Positions 1 to 9,470 of a stretch of DNA of 48,096 bases are shown in pieces. The DNA lies in NCBI GenBank assembly GCA_025935815.1, contig JAICUO010000003.1, positions 1 to 48,096 of the forward strand. Direction: 5' to 3'. The first letter of the stretch is position 1, and each line of letters opens with the position of its first letter. The DNA comes from Streptosporangiaceae bacterium (lineage in GTDB: Bacteria; Actinomycetota; Actinomycetes; Streptosporangiales; Streptosporangiaceae). The translations under genes were made by a program, and so were the position numbers. The notes under the pieces are model-generated. The model was not told where the DNA came from, ran no database searches, and worked only from the letters and a program-made list of their open reading frames with translations.

Positions 1-1
1 C

Positions 2-232
2 TGGTACACGGCAACCGGCCTGCGCGTCTACGACAAGGGCGGCACCCTCATCGAGAACTTCCGCCCGCCCGTCGACGGCCGGGGCATGCAGTACCAGGCT
101 GTGGAGGCGGAGCAGCTGGTCAGCGCGGGCCAGATTGCCAGCGACGTCCTCCCGCCGCGGGAAACCGTCGCGATCATGGCGACCCTCGACACCATCCGCG
201 AGCAGATCGGCCTGCGCTACCCCGGCGAGTGA
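2..232 (+). CDS. C-terminal fragment of Gfo/Idh/MocA-family oxidoreductase (truncated by window start)
   Basis: Open frame from window start ending TGA at 230-232: WYTATGLRVYDKGG...ETVAIMATLDTIREQIGLRYPGE; the ending is typical of the family C-terminus. Confidence 0.7.
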   Translation, partial: WYTATGLRVYDKGGTLIENFRPPVDGRGMQYQAVEAEQLVSAGQIASDVLPPRETVAIMATLDTIREQIGLRYPGE

Positions 233-318
233 CCACCACCCCGCGCCCGGCTGGCAACGCGCGCCGCCAGTGTCCGGGCCGGGCCCGCGCCCTCCAGCTG
301 ACCTGCGAGGATCACGGC

Positions 319-705
319 ATGGAGGTACTCAGCAGCCGCATCCTGCTGCGCCCGGTCGACCTGGACCGGAGCCGGCGCTTCTACCGTGATGTGCTGGGCC
401 TGGCGGTCTACCGCGAGTTCGGGCCCGCCGACGATCCCGCCGTCGTGTTCTTCGTCGGCCAGGGACTGCTGGAGGTGTCCGGGCGCGCGCCCGGGCCCCC
501 CGGAGCCTCGATGAGGATCTGGCTGCAGGTCCGGGACGTCCGCGGCGAGCACGGCCGGCTGGCCGCCGCCGGGGCCCGCGTTCTCCGGGAGCCGGTCCAG
601 GAGCCGTGGGGCCTGGTGGAGATGTGGATCGAGGACCCTGATGGGATCCCGATCGTGCTGGTCGAGGTTCCCGCCGGTCATCCGCTGCGCCGTGACCCGC
701 GCTGA
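319..705 (+). CDS. VOC (glyoxalase/bleomycin resistance) family protein
   Basis: MEVLSSRILLRPVDLDRSRRFYRDVLGLAVYREFG...WGLVEMWIEDPDGIPIVLVEVP; internal ATG at 319 preferred over the longer ORF. Confidence 0.85.
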   Translation: MEVLSSRILLRPVDLDRSRRFYRDVLGLAVYREFGPADDPAVVFFVGQGLLEVSGRAPGPPGASMRIWLQVRDVRGEHGRLAAAGARVLREPVQEPWGLVEMWIEDPDGIPIVLVEVPAGHPLRRDPR

Positions 706-729
706 CCTGCCCGGGTCACGGCCGGAGCT

Positions 730-1317
730 ATGGTTGGCCGTGTGGACCCTCAGGGCGGGCAGGACGCGGCCGCTGGCGCCGGGGGCATCGTGATCCGCGG
801 GTCACGGCTGCTGCTTCGCGCGCTGCGGCCCGCTGAGATCGATGACGAATGGCGCGCGATGGTCACCGCCGATCCGATGGCCATCGCCACGCTCCCGGAC
901 GAGGCCGGCTTCCGGGCCCGGCTCCAGCAGTCGGGCCAGATGCGCGACGGCTGGCTGGACCTGGCCATCGACTTGGACGGGGCCTCGATCGGGCGGATCC
1001 AGACGTTCGTCCCGCCCGGCCGCCCGATCCCCCCGGGGACCTACGAAGTCGGGATCGGCCTGCGCGGGGACACGCGCGGAAAAGGCTACGGCCGCGAGGC
1101 CCTCGCGCTGCTCACCGACTGGCTCTTCGAGCACGCGGCGGCCCAGGTCGTCGAGGCGCCCACCGATCCCGCCAACATCGCGATGCGGACGGTGTTCCAG
1201 CGGGTTGGCTGGACGCTCGTCGGCCCGCTGACCGAGTTTGACCGCCAGTGGGTGATGTACAAGATCACCAGGCGCGAATGGGAGGCTCGCCCCCGGCCGT
1301 TCGCTCAGCGGCAATAG
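730..1317 (+). CDS. GNAT-family N-acetyltransferase (start possibly GTG 790)
   Basis: RGSRLLLRALRPAEIDDEW...GIGLRGDTRGKGYGREALALLTDWLFEH...VFQRVGWTLVG. Confidence 0.85.
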   Translation: MVGRVDPQGGQDAAAGAGGIVIRGSRLLLRALRPAEIDDEWRAMVTADPMAIATLPDEAGFRARLQQSGQMRDGWLDLAIDLDGASIGRIQTFVPPGRPIPPGTYEVGIGLRGDTRGKGYGREALALLTDWLFEHAAAQVVEAPTDPANIAMRTVFQRVGWTLVGPLTEFDRQWVMYKITRREWEARPRPFAQRQ

Positions 1318-1370
1318 CCGGTGTTATTTGCGTGGCGGCAGCGTTATGGCTGCCGGTATTGTTCGGGTTC

Positions 1371-2033
1371 GTGGCGATAACTTTGGGCGATGCCTTTAAC
1401 AGGCGCAAGAAGCTGGCCGCCGACCTGCAGACCTGGATCGGCCGGCTCGGCCTGGCCGGCGCCGAGCGGCGCACCTACCGCACTTCGGTCCTCGAAGGCG
1501 ACCACGCGTACCAGCCCGACCCCGGCACCGAGAAGGTCGGCACCCGCCAGTACACGGTCCAGGAATGCCGGGACAAGATCGCGGAGATCCTGGAGGAGGA
1601 CGAGCGACTCGCGCTGCGGATCTCCAGGACCAACCAGCAGGCGCGGGCCGAGATCGTGGACCTCAGCGGCCGGGCGCGCGTGCTGTCGATACCCGAATTG
1701 CTCGTGCTCAAGGATGTCACGATCCCCAAGATGGAGCAGGCCGCGAGGGCGGTCCCGCTGCGCGCGGATGACGTGAGCGTGTACGACAGCGGCGACGCCT
1801 GGGTGCGGTACCGGCAGGTGAAGAAGGTCGAGCGGAAGAAGGAAAGCTTCAGCGACAAAGGCCTGAAGGTCGAGGAAATCGAACTGCTCGGCTACGACGT
1901 CGTCGAGGTTACCGATTACGGGGTGCCCCGCCGCGAGCAGTGGGACATCATCGACCGCATCGGCGAGTTCGCCCAGCAGGTCAAGCAGGCGATTAGTCAG
2001 GCGAACAAGACCGACCTGGTCGAGCTAGACTGA
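1371..2033 (+). CDS. Conserved hypothetical protein, charged/helical, possibly distantly DIP1984-like
   Basis: ORF 1248..2033 with plausible GTG start at 1371 (VAITLGDAFNRRKKLAADLQTWIGRL...ISRTNQQARAEI...SIPELLVLKDVTIPKMEQAARAVP...INQANKT-like end). Confidence 0.65.
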   Translation: MAITLGDAFNRRKKLAADLQTWIGRLGLAGAERRTYRTSVLEGDHAYQPDPGTEKVGTRQYTVQECRDKIAEILEEDERLALRISRTNQQARAEIVDLSGRARVLSIPELLVLKDVTIPKMEQAARAVPLRADDVSVYDSGDAWVRYRQVKKVERKKESFSDKGLKVEEIELLGYDVVEVTDYGVPRREQWDIIDRIGEFAQQVKQAISQANKTDLVELD

Positions 2034-2196
2034 CATAACGCGGGGTCGGCCCACCGAAGTGTCGGTTCGTAGCAGGTCACCGGTAACACGTTTCGTGTCT
2101 ATCCGCCTACCACTCACTCAGCAGGTGTTTTTGTTGTAGCAGGTATCGCGTATTTACGTCATCTGTCACGAGTCCTGAGTAAGCGGTAACACCTAG

Positions 2197-4341
2197 ATGA
2201 GGGCAACCACACGCCCTGGCCAGGGTCGGCCCCGCCCCAGCCCGAGTGCGCGAAGATCACGCCGCGGCAAATCCATCGATGTTACGGTTGGTCGGGTGGA
2301 TGCTGGAAGCACTGAAATCCAGGGGGCCACTGTCGTCGGCCCAGCTGTCTCCGACAGTGAGCCCGCGAGCCCGGCCAGGCTTGCGTTCGCGAGCTTCCTC
2401 ATGCTGTTCGTGGAACTCGCGCTGATCCGGTGGGTCTCCGCGAATAACGTCTTCGTGAACACGACCTCGAATTTCGTGCTCCTCGCCAGCTTCCTGGGGA
2501 TAGGGATCGGTTTCCTTAACGCGCGCGGCGAGCGTGATTACGTGCGCTGGACGCCGGTCGCGCTGCTCGTGCTGGTGGGTTTCGGGCTGGCGTTCCCCGT
2601 GGACCTGCGGGCGCTCAGCGGGCCTGACCCGTATCACGGCCTGGGCATGAAGGCGCTTCCGCAGAACCTGAGCCTCGCCATCGTGTTCGTGCTCGTCGTG
2701 GGCGTGATGGTGGGACTCGGCCAGGCCGTCGCGCGGACCTTTGTCAGGTTCAAGCCGCTGAACGCCTACCGGCTGGACATCCTGGGCAGCCTCGCCGGGA
2801 TCGCGGCGTTTTCCCTGCTGTCCTTCCTCGACCAGCCGCCGGCCACCTGGGGGGTGGTCGCCGGGGCCGGCCTGGTGGTGCTGGTGCTGCCCCGGGCGCG
2901 GTGGTGGCAGTTCGCGGCGGCCGCGGGCGTCATCGCGCTGCTGGTCGTGGAATCGCTGTTGCCCGGGCAGATGTGGTCACCGTACAACAAGCTGTCCATC
3001 GAGCACCGGCACGAAGACGGCCAGCCCGCGGTCTCGGTGAGCGCGAATAACATTCCCTACCAGACCGCCGTCTCGCTCGGGGCGATGCGCGACAACCACC
3101 CCTCCTATTTCTACCCGTACCGGCACGTGACCCGGGCCGATCTGGGCAACGTCTTGATCATCGGAGCGGGGACGGGCAACGATGTCGCGGTCGCCCTGTC
3201 CCAGGGAGCCCGGCACGTTGATGCCGTGGAGATCGACCCGTTGCTGCTGCTGCGGGTCGGCCAGGCGAATCCCAATCAGCCCTACCGAAGCGACCGGGTC
3301 AGCATGCACGTCGGCGACGGCCGCGCCTTCCTGGAGGACACCCGCCAGCGGTACAACCTGATCCTGCTGGCGCTGCCCGACTCGATGACCGCGCTGGCCG
3401 GGCAGTCCGCCCTCAGGCTGGAAAGCTTCCTGCTGACCGAGCAGTCGCTCGCCGCGGCCAAGTCGCGCCTCGCGCCCGGCGGCACTTTCGCGATGTACAA
3501 CTACTACCAGCCGTTCCTGCTGAGCAGGTACGCGACCACGATCGAGGACGTCTACCATCAGGCCCCCTGTACCGAGCTTCAGCCCGGGAGCCTGGGCGGC
3601 CGGGTGCTTGCCGTCCTCACCGTCCACCCCGGCGGGCCGGTGCCGGGCTGCGCTACTTACTGGCACGGCCCCCGCCTCGCGGCCGCGACCGACGACCACC
3701 CGTTCCCGTACCTGCAGAAAGACCAGATCCCCAGGAACTTCCTGTGGATGCTCGGGGCGATCTTGCTCGGGTCGCTGCTGCTCGTACGGCTCGGCGGCGG
3801 CCGGTTCACGGGCATGCGCTCCTACATTGACCTGGCGTTCATGGGAGCCGCCTTCCTGCTGCTGGAAACGAAGAACATCGTGCAGTTCGCGCTGCTGTTC
3901 GGCACCACCTGGCTGGTGAACTCCCTCGTCTTCGCCGGGGTCCTGCTCGCGGTGTACCTCGCGGTCGAGACCGCCCGGCGGATACGGCTGCCCCGCCCGG
4001 CCGTGCTGTACGCCGTCCTCATCGCGTCGCTGGCCCTGACCTGGCTGGTCCCCCAGGACTCGCTGCTCGCCCTGCCGGTGATCGCGCGGTTCTTCGCGGC
4101 CAGCGCGCTGGCCTTCGCGCCGATATACCTCGCCAACCTGGTGTTCGCGCAGCGCTTCTCCGACGTGCACAATTCGGGGACGGCGTTCGCCGTTAACCTA
4201 CTCGGCGCGATGGTCGGCGGCGCGCTCGAGTACCTGTCCCTGATCACCGGCTACCGCGTCCTGCTCATCGTGGTGGGCGTTCTGTACGGGCTGGCCTTCG
4301 TGACCGGCCTCCGGCGCGGCCCGGCCGCCCAGCCCGGGTGA
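2197..4341 (+). CDS. Spermidine synthase-like SAM-binding domain flanked by multi-TM regions (membrane aminopropyltransferase-like); real start may be near 2298
   Basis: NVLIIGAGTGNDVAVALSQGARHVDAVEIDPLLL...VHVGDGRAFL core with hydrophobic TM runs on both sides. Confidence 0.75.
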   Translation: MRATTRPGQGRPRPSPSARRSRRGKSIDVTVGRVDAGSTEIQGATVVGPAVSDSEPASPARLAFASFLMLFVELALIRWVSANNVFVNTTSNFVLLASFLGIGIGFLNARGERDYVRWTPVALLVLVGFGLAFPVDLRALSGPDPYHGLGMKALPQNLSLAIVFVLVVGVMVGLGQAVARTFVRFKPLNAYRLDILGSLAGIAAFSLLSFLDQPPATWGVVAGAGLVVLVLPRARWWQFAAAAGVIALLVVESLLPGQMWSPYNKLSIEHRHEDGQPAVSVSANNIPYQTAVSLGAMRDNHPSYFYPYRHVTRADLGNVLIIGAGTGNDVAVALSQGARHVDAVEIDPLLLLRVGQANPNQPYRSDRVSMHVGDGRAFLEDTRQRYNLILLALPDSMTALAGQSALRLESFLLTEQSLAAAKSRLAPGGTFAMYNYYQPFLLSRYATTIEDVYHQAPCTELQPGSLGGRVLAVLTVHPGGPVPGCATYWHGPRLAAATDDHPFPYLQKDQIPRNFLWMLGAILLGSLLLVRLGGGRFTGMRSYIDLAFMGAAFLLLETKNIVQFALLFGTTWLVNSLVFAGVLLAVYLAVETARRIRLPRPAVLYAVLIASLALTWLVPQDSLLALPVIARFFAASALAFAPIYLANLVFAQRFSDVHNSGTAFAVNLLGAMVGGALEYLSLITGYRVLLIVVGVLYGLAFVTGLRRGPAAQPG

Positions 4342-4375
4342 ACCGCCCCGGCGGCAAGTGCCGGTAAGCGCCGGC

Positions 4376-5704
4376 TCACTGGCCGTTGCCGGGGTCAAGA
4401 TGGTGGCGGTACAGGCCGGCGACGCGGAAGGCCAGGTCGAGGGACTGGCTGCGGTTGAGCCGGGGATCACACGTCGTCTCGTAGCGGTAGCTGAGGTCGC
4501 TCTCGGCGATGTGATGGCCGCCGCCGAGGCACTCGGTGACGTCGTCGCCGGTGAACTCGATGTGGATGCCGCCGGGATGAGTGCCGAGCGCGCGGTGTAC
4601 CTCGAAGAATCCGGCGACCTCGTCCAGCACGTCGTCGAAGTTCCTGGTCTTGCGGCCGCTGGCCGCCTCCACCGTGTTGCCGTGCATCGGGTCGCATACC
4701 CACACCACCGCGGCCCCGCTGGCGGTCACCTTCTGCACGAGCGGCGGCAGCGACTGGCGGATCCGCCGTGACCCCATCCGGGTGGTCAGGGTGAGCCGCC
4801 CTGGCTCGCGGTCCGGGTCCAGGGCTTCGATCAGCTCGAGCACGTCCTGCGCGGCGGCGTCCGGGCCGATCTTGACGGCGACCGGATTGCGGATCTGGCG
4901 GGCGAACTCGACATGCGCGCCCCGGGGATCGCGGGTGCGCTCCCCGAGCCACAGCAGGTGAGCGGACAGGTCGTAGGCGTGCCCGTTCCGCGCGTCGGTC
5001 CGGGTCAGCGCCCGCTCGTAATCCAGCAGCAAGGCCTCGTGGCTGGAGTAGAACTCCACCGCGCGGAACTCGCGGGGGTCAGCCCCGCACGCGTGCATGA
5101 AAGCGATCGCCCGGTCGATCTCGTCCGCCAGCTGCTCGTAGCGCTGCCCGGCCGGGCTGGCGACCACGAAGTCCTGGTTCCAGGCGTGCACCTGGCGCAG
5201 GTCGGCGAAGCCGCCGCTGGCCAGGGACCGGCACAGGTTCAGCGTGGCCGACGAGCAGTGATACGCCTCGAGCAGCCGCCCCGGGTCAGGCGTGCGCGCC
5301 GCGGCGGAGAACTCGATCCCGTTGACCGCGTCGCCCCGGTAGACCGGAAGTTCCACGCCGTCTCGCACCTCGGTGACCGCCGACCGCGGCTTCCCGAACT
5401 GGCCCGCCATCCGGCCAATCTTCACCACCGGCACGCTGGCCGCGTAGGTCAGCACCACGGCCATCTGCAGCAGCGTCTGGAACTTGCCGCGCACGCTGCC
5501 GGCGCTCGTGCTGGCGAAGGTCTCCGCGCAATCACCGCCTTGCAGCAGGAACGCCTCACCGCGCGCCACCGCGGCCAGCCGCTCCTTCAGCTGGTCGCAC
5601 TCGGCGGCCAGCACCAGTGGCGGCAGCCCCTCCAGGCGGCGCACCACCGCCTGGAGGTGATCACGGTCGGGCCACTGCGGCTGCTGAAGCGCGGTCAAGG
5701 TCAC
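4376..5704 (-). CDS. Class II 3-deoxy-7-phosphoheptulonate (DAHP) synthase
   Basis: WPDRDHLQAVVRRLEGLPPLVLAAECDQLKERLAAVARGEAFLLQGGDCAETFA...VWVCDPMHGNT...GGIHIEFTGDDVTECLGG. Confidence 0.95.
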   Translation of the reverse strand: MTLTALQQPQWPDRDHLQAVVRRLEGLPPLVLAAECDQLKERLAAVARGEAFLLQGGDCAETFASTSAGSVRGKFQTLLQMAVVLTYAASVPVVKIGRMAGQFGKPRSAVTEVRDGVELPVYRGDAVNGIEFSAAARTPDPGRLLEAYHCSSATLNLCRSLASGGFADLRQVHAWNQDFVVASPAGQRYEQLADEIDRAIAFMHACGADPREFRAVEFYSSHEALLLDYERALTRTDARNGHAYDLSAHLLWLGERTRDPRGAHVEFARQIRNPVAVKIGPDAAAQDVLELIEALDPDREPGRLTLTTRMGSRRIRQSLPPLVQKVTASGAAVVWVCDPMHGNTVEAASGRKTRNFDDVLDEVAGFFEVHRALGTHPGGIHIEFTGDDVTECLGGGHHIAESDLSYRYETTCDPRLNRSQSLDLAFRVAGLYRHHLDPGNGQ

Positions 5705-5738
5705 GAGCTTCAGGTTACGTGGCGGGCGCGCTCGTCAT

Positions 5739-5879
5739 TCACTGGACGCGGTTACGCTCACCGACCACGATCGGCCCATGGAGATAGGCCCAGGTCCCGC
5801 CGAGGAGGCCGCCGAACAGCTCCCAGCCGCCGGCCAGAGCCGGCGTGCCGATGGCCAGATGATCAAGGACCGCGGTCAT
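5739..5879 (-). pseudogene. Isolated 46-aa N-terminal remnant of a VOC-family protein
   Basis: Minus strand ATG 5879: MTAVLDHLAIGTPALAGGWELFGGLLGGTWAYLHGPIVVGERNRVQ*; resembles the first beta-alpha unit of a VOC domain, then stops. Confidence 0.5.
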
Positions 5880-5947
5880 GAGACCTCGCGATACGGCCAG
5901 CCGGGCCGTCGCCAGGCCAGCGAAGTCGCTACTGGTATCCCCGCCTG

Positions 5948-7129
5948 CTATCGGGTGACGGCGTCGTAGATGGCCTGCCCGTAGGTGGCGCTTCGGTCAG
6001 AGCCGATGATTCCCGGTGCCATCTTGTTCATCATGTAGGAGATCGTCAGGCGGCGGCCGGTATCCATGATGATCATGGAGCCGCCCCACCCTCCCCAGAA
6101 GCAGATTCGCTCGTCGGGGATCCACGGCAGCAAGTCTGGCCGGGGCAGCCCGTAACCGATGCCCATCCGCAGCGGGACGCCAAGCACCAGGTCGACGCCG
6201 CTGACCTGCTCACGGAAAATCAAGTCGATGGTATCCGGGCTGAGCAGGCGAACTCCGTCGACCTGGCCGCCCCGCGAGACCGCGGACATGATCCGGGCCA
6301 CCGACCGCGCGTTCCCGTGCCCGTTCGCCGCGCCTATGTCCGCCAGCCGCCAGCCGGGCGTGTTGGCGGCCGCGGCGTCGACGGGCGGCCCGGTCATCGT
6401 CTTGACCGCCGGGCTGTCCGGGCCGAGCGCCTGCAGGTCGAACGGCAACGGCGGCGGCGGTACCACGTCGGCGATCCGCGGCCAGTCGCTTTCGGCGGCG
6501 CCGATCTGGAAATCGGCGCCCAGCGGCCCGGCGATCTCCTCGGCGACGAACTGCTTGAGCGGCTTGCCGCTGATCCGCCGGACGAGCTCGCCGACCAGGT
6601 GCCCGTAATTGAGCGCGTGGTAGCCCGACGCGGTGCCCGGCTCCCACCACGGAGCCTGGGCGGCCATCCGCGACGTCGCCTTCTGCCAGTCGTAGAGATC
6701 CTCCGTCACCGCCGGCTGATCCAGCCCGGAAACGCCCGAGGAGAACGACATCAGCTGGCGGACCAGGACGCCCTGCTTGCCGTTGGCGCCGAACTCCGGC
6801 CAGTACGCCGCGACCGGGGCTTCGACGTCCAGCTCGCCGCGATCGGCCAGCATCAGCGCGGCCAGGCTGGTCACCGTCTTGGTGGACGACCAGACGTTCG
6901 TGATGGTGTCCTTCGACCACGGGATCGTCCGGGCCTGATCGCGGAAGCCGCCCCACATGTCGATGACGATCTCGCCGTCAATGTCGACGACAAGCGAGGC
7001 GCCCAGTTCCTCGCCAGCGTCCAGGTTCCGCGCCAGCGCGCCGCGCACCGCCTCGAACGGCCCCGCGCACACGCCATGGATGTCCGCCACAGCCGTCCCC
7101 CTCGCCGAAAGGCCACAACTCACCGTCAT
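5948..7129 (-). CDS. Serine hydrolase / class C beta-lactamase-related esterase
   Basis: SxxK motif in [43 protein letters not shown]-terminal GWGGSM. Confidence 0.9.
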   Translation of the reverse strand: MTVSCGLSARGTAVADIHGVCAGPFEAVRGALARNLDAGEELGASLVVDIDGEIVIDMWGGFRDQARTIPWSKDTITNVWSSTKTVTSLAALMLADRGELDVEAPVAAYWPEFGANGKQGVLVRQLMSFSSGVSGLDQPAVTEDLYDWQKATSRMAAQAPWWEPGTASGYHALNYGHLVGELVRRISGKPLKQFVAEEIAGPLGADFQIGAAESDWPRIADVVPPPPLPFDLQALGPDSPAVKTMTGPPVDAAAANTPGWRLADIGAANGHGNARSVARIMSAVSRGGQVDGVRLLSPDTIDLIFREQVSGVDLVLGVPLRMGIGYGLPRPDLLPWIPDERICFWGGWGGSMIIMDTGRRLTISYMMNKMAPGIIGSDRSATYGQAIYDAVTR

Positions 7130-7173
7130 CGTCCTCTAGGGAGCAACCGCCGTCAACATGACCAGGCAGGTGC

Positions 7174-7950
7174 TTACCCCGCGGTCGCGAATCCCATGTA
7201 GGAGATCGCGGTGCTCCTCACCCGGCCCACGTCCAGTCGCCGGCTGAGCTCCCCGTAGGTGATCCGCCCGCGCCGGGCGCTGATGAAGCCGCCGAGCACG
7301 GCAAGGGGCCTCGCGCGCGCTCCCAGGCCGGTCATCTCGCCGGGGACGAGCCCGTGGCGCTCCAGGGTGCCGGCCAGCTCGGCGGGCGTGATGAACATGT
7401 CCCAGTCGTGAATCGCCACGTCGGTCAGGCGGGTCAGCGGCCACTGCTGCATCGCCTTGATCGCCAGCAGCTTGCTCGCGTGGGTGCGGTTGATGGTGTC
7501 GAACAGGTACAGGCCGCCAGGTCGCAGCGCGCGGGCCGTCTCGGCGATCACGCGGTCGACGTCGGACACGTGCTCCAGCACGTCACAGCAGTAAGCCAGG
7601 TCGAAGGCCGCGTCCGCGACGGGCAGGTCCTCGCCGGCCCCGACCCGGTAGTCGATGCGCAGGCCGCGCCCGGCCGCGTGGGCGCGCGCGACGCCGATCG
7701 ACACCGGCGACGGGTCAACCCCGGTCACCTGGCAGCCGAGGGCCGCGAACTCCTCGGCCAGGAACCCGCCGCCGCAGCCGATGTCCAGCGCCCGCAGCCC
7801 GGCCACCTCCGTACCCAGCCGCCGGGCGAGCACGCCGCGGAAGTAGGCGAACCGGCCCGGGGTGATGCTGCCATGCAGGACGTTGAGCGGGCTCGCCTCA
7901 TCCCACCACGTCTCCCCCAGCCGGTCGTAAACCTCATTATCGACCGCCAT
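7174..7950 (-). CDS. UbiG-like class I SAM-dependent methyltransferase
   Basis: WWDEASPLNVLHGSITPGRFAYFR...ALDIGCGGGFLAEEFAALGCQVTGVDPSP...LFDTINRTHASKLLAIKAMQQWP. Confidence 0.85.
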   Translation of the reverse strand: MAVDNEVYDRLGETWWDEASPLNVLHGSITPGRFAYFRGVLARRLGTEVAGLRALDIGCGGGFLAEEFAALGCQVTGVDPSPVSIGVARAHAAGRGLRIDYRVGAGEDLPVADAAFDLAYCCDVLEHVSDVDRVIAETARALRPGGLYLFDTINRTHASKLLAIKAMQQWPLTRLTDVAIHDWDMFITPAELAGTLERHGLVPGEMTGLGARARPLAVLGGFISARRGRITYGELSRRLDVGRVRSTAISYMGFATAG

Positions 7951-8069
7951 CGCGCACCTCCGCGGCCGCCAGACGACTCCGGCTGGATACTACCCAACCC
8001 CTCCACCAGCCACCCAGCCCGCCAGCCCCTGACCCAGCGCGGCACGCATCCCAAGTCCGCGGCGGCCCG

Positions 8070-9470
8070 TTATCCCCGGCGCAGCCAGTACCACCTGCGT
8101 GTTCTGCGATTGGTTATCGCATTCAGGTTGTCCCGGGTGCTGCGGGTGTAGGGGTGGTCGGCGCCTAGCACGTGCTCGAAGTCAGCCAGGGCACGCTCCA
8201 GGAGCGGGATCGCCTCGGCTGCCCGCCCGGCGTCCTGGTAAGCGTAGGCAAGGTAGCCCCGAGAGGATGCGGTGTGCGGGTGGTCGCCGCCCAGTAGCCG
8301 TTCTCGGTCGGCGAGCGTCCGCTCCAGGAGCGGGATCGCCTCGGCCAGCCGCCCGGCGTAGTGATATGCGAGCGCGAGGTTGCCGCGACAGGTCACGGTT
8401 TGCGGGTGGTCGGCGCCTAGCACCCGCTCAGAGTCAGCCAGGGCTGGCTCCAGGAGCGGAATCCCCTCCGCCGCCCGCCCCGCAAACTGATAGGCCGAGG
8501 CAAGGTTGTTACCCGAGGCCAGGGTATCGGGATGGTCGCCGCCCAGTAGCCGTTCCCGGTCGGCGAGCGTCCGCTCCAGGAGCGGAATCGCCTCGGTTGC
8601 GCGGCCCGATTCCTGGTAGGCACCGGCGAGGCTGCTGCGGGAAGACAGGGTATGCGGGTGGTCGGCGCCAAGCACCCGCTCGAAGTCGACAAGGGCACGC
8701 TCCAAGTGCAGGATCGCCTCGGCAAGCCGGCCTGCATCCTGATAGGCAAGGGCGAGTCCGCAACGGGACAGCGCCGTATTCGGGTGATCGGCGCCAAGCA
8801 CCCGGGCGCTGTCGGCGAGGGCCTGCTCTAGGAGCAGGACCGCCTCGGCCGACCGCCCAGCATCCCGGTAGGCGAGAGCGAGGTCGGCCCGGGCGGCCAG
8901 GGTATCGGGGTGGTCGTCGCCAAGCAGTCGCTCGAAGACGGCCAGAGCGCGCCCGTAGAGCGCGATCGCTTCGGTAACCCGCCCCGCACGCTGATAGGCG
9001 AAAGCAAGGCGGGCACGGTAGTCCTCGGTGAACGAGTGGCCGGCGCCCATGACCCGCTCGAAGTCGGCGAGCGCCCGCTCTAGGAGCGGCACCGCCTCGG
9101 CTATCTGCCCCGCATCCAGATAGGCGTTAGCCAGGTTGCCCCGGGCGGCCAGGGTATCGACGTGGTCGGCGCCCAGGACCCGCTCGCGATCGGCGAGGGC
9201 CTGCTCCTGGACCAGGACTGCCTCGACTATCCGCCCTGCATCCCGGTAGGCGAGAGCTAGGTTCCCACGAGCGGTCAGGGTGTCAGGATGATCGGGGCCA
9301 AGCAGCCGCTCGAAGTCGGCCAGAGTCCCCTCAAGGATCGGGACTACCTCCGCTACCCGCCCCGCATCCAGATAGGCGTTAGCCAGGTTGCCCCGGGCGG
9401 CCAGGGTATCGACGTGGTCGGCGCCCAGGACCCGCTCGCAGTCAGCGACCAGGGACTCGCCCAACTCGAC
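8070..9470 (-). repeat. 126-bp tandem repeats encoding 42-aa TPR units
   Basis: Recurring GCCCGGCxxCCTGxTAxGCG...GGGTGGTCGGCGCC...CGCTC pattern every 126 bp. Confidence 0.9.

Noticed and set aside
2977-4170. 397-aa minus-strand ORF
   Set aside because: Antisense to the spermidine-synthase-like gene; His/Arg/Gln-rich shadow composition
4342-4375. Possible terminator between convergent spermidine-synthase-like and DAHP synthase genes
   Set aside because: Only 5-bp GCCGG/CCGGC arms with a bulge; too weak to call
8070-9470. Regular repeats that could suggest a CRISPR array
   Set aside because: 126-bp period, no short repeat/unique spacer structure; translates cleanly as TPRs
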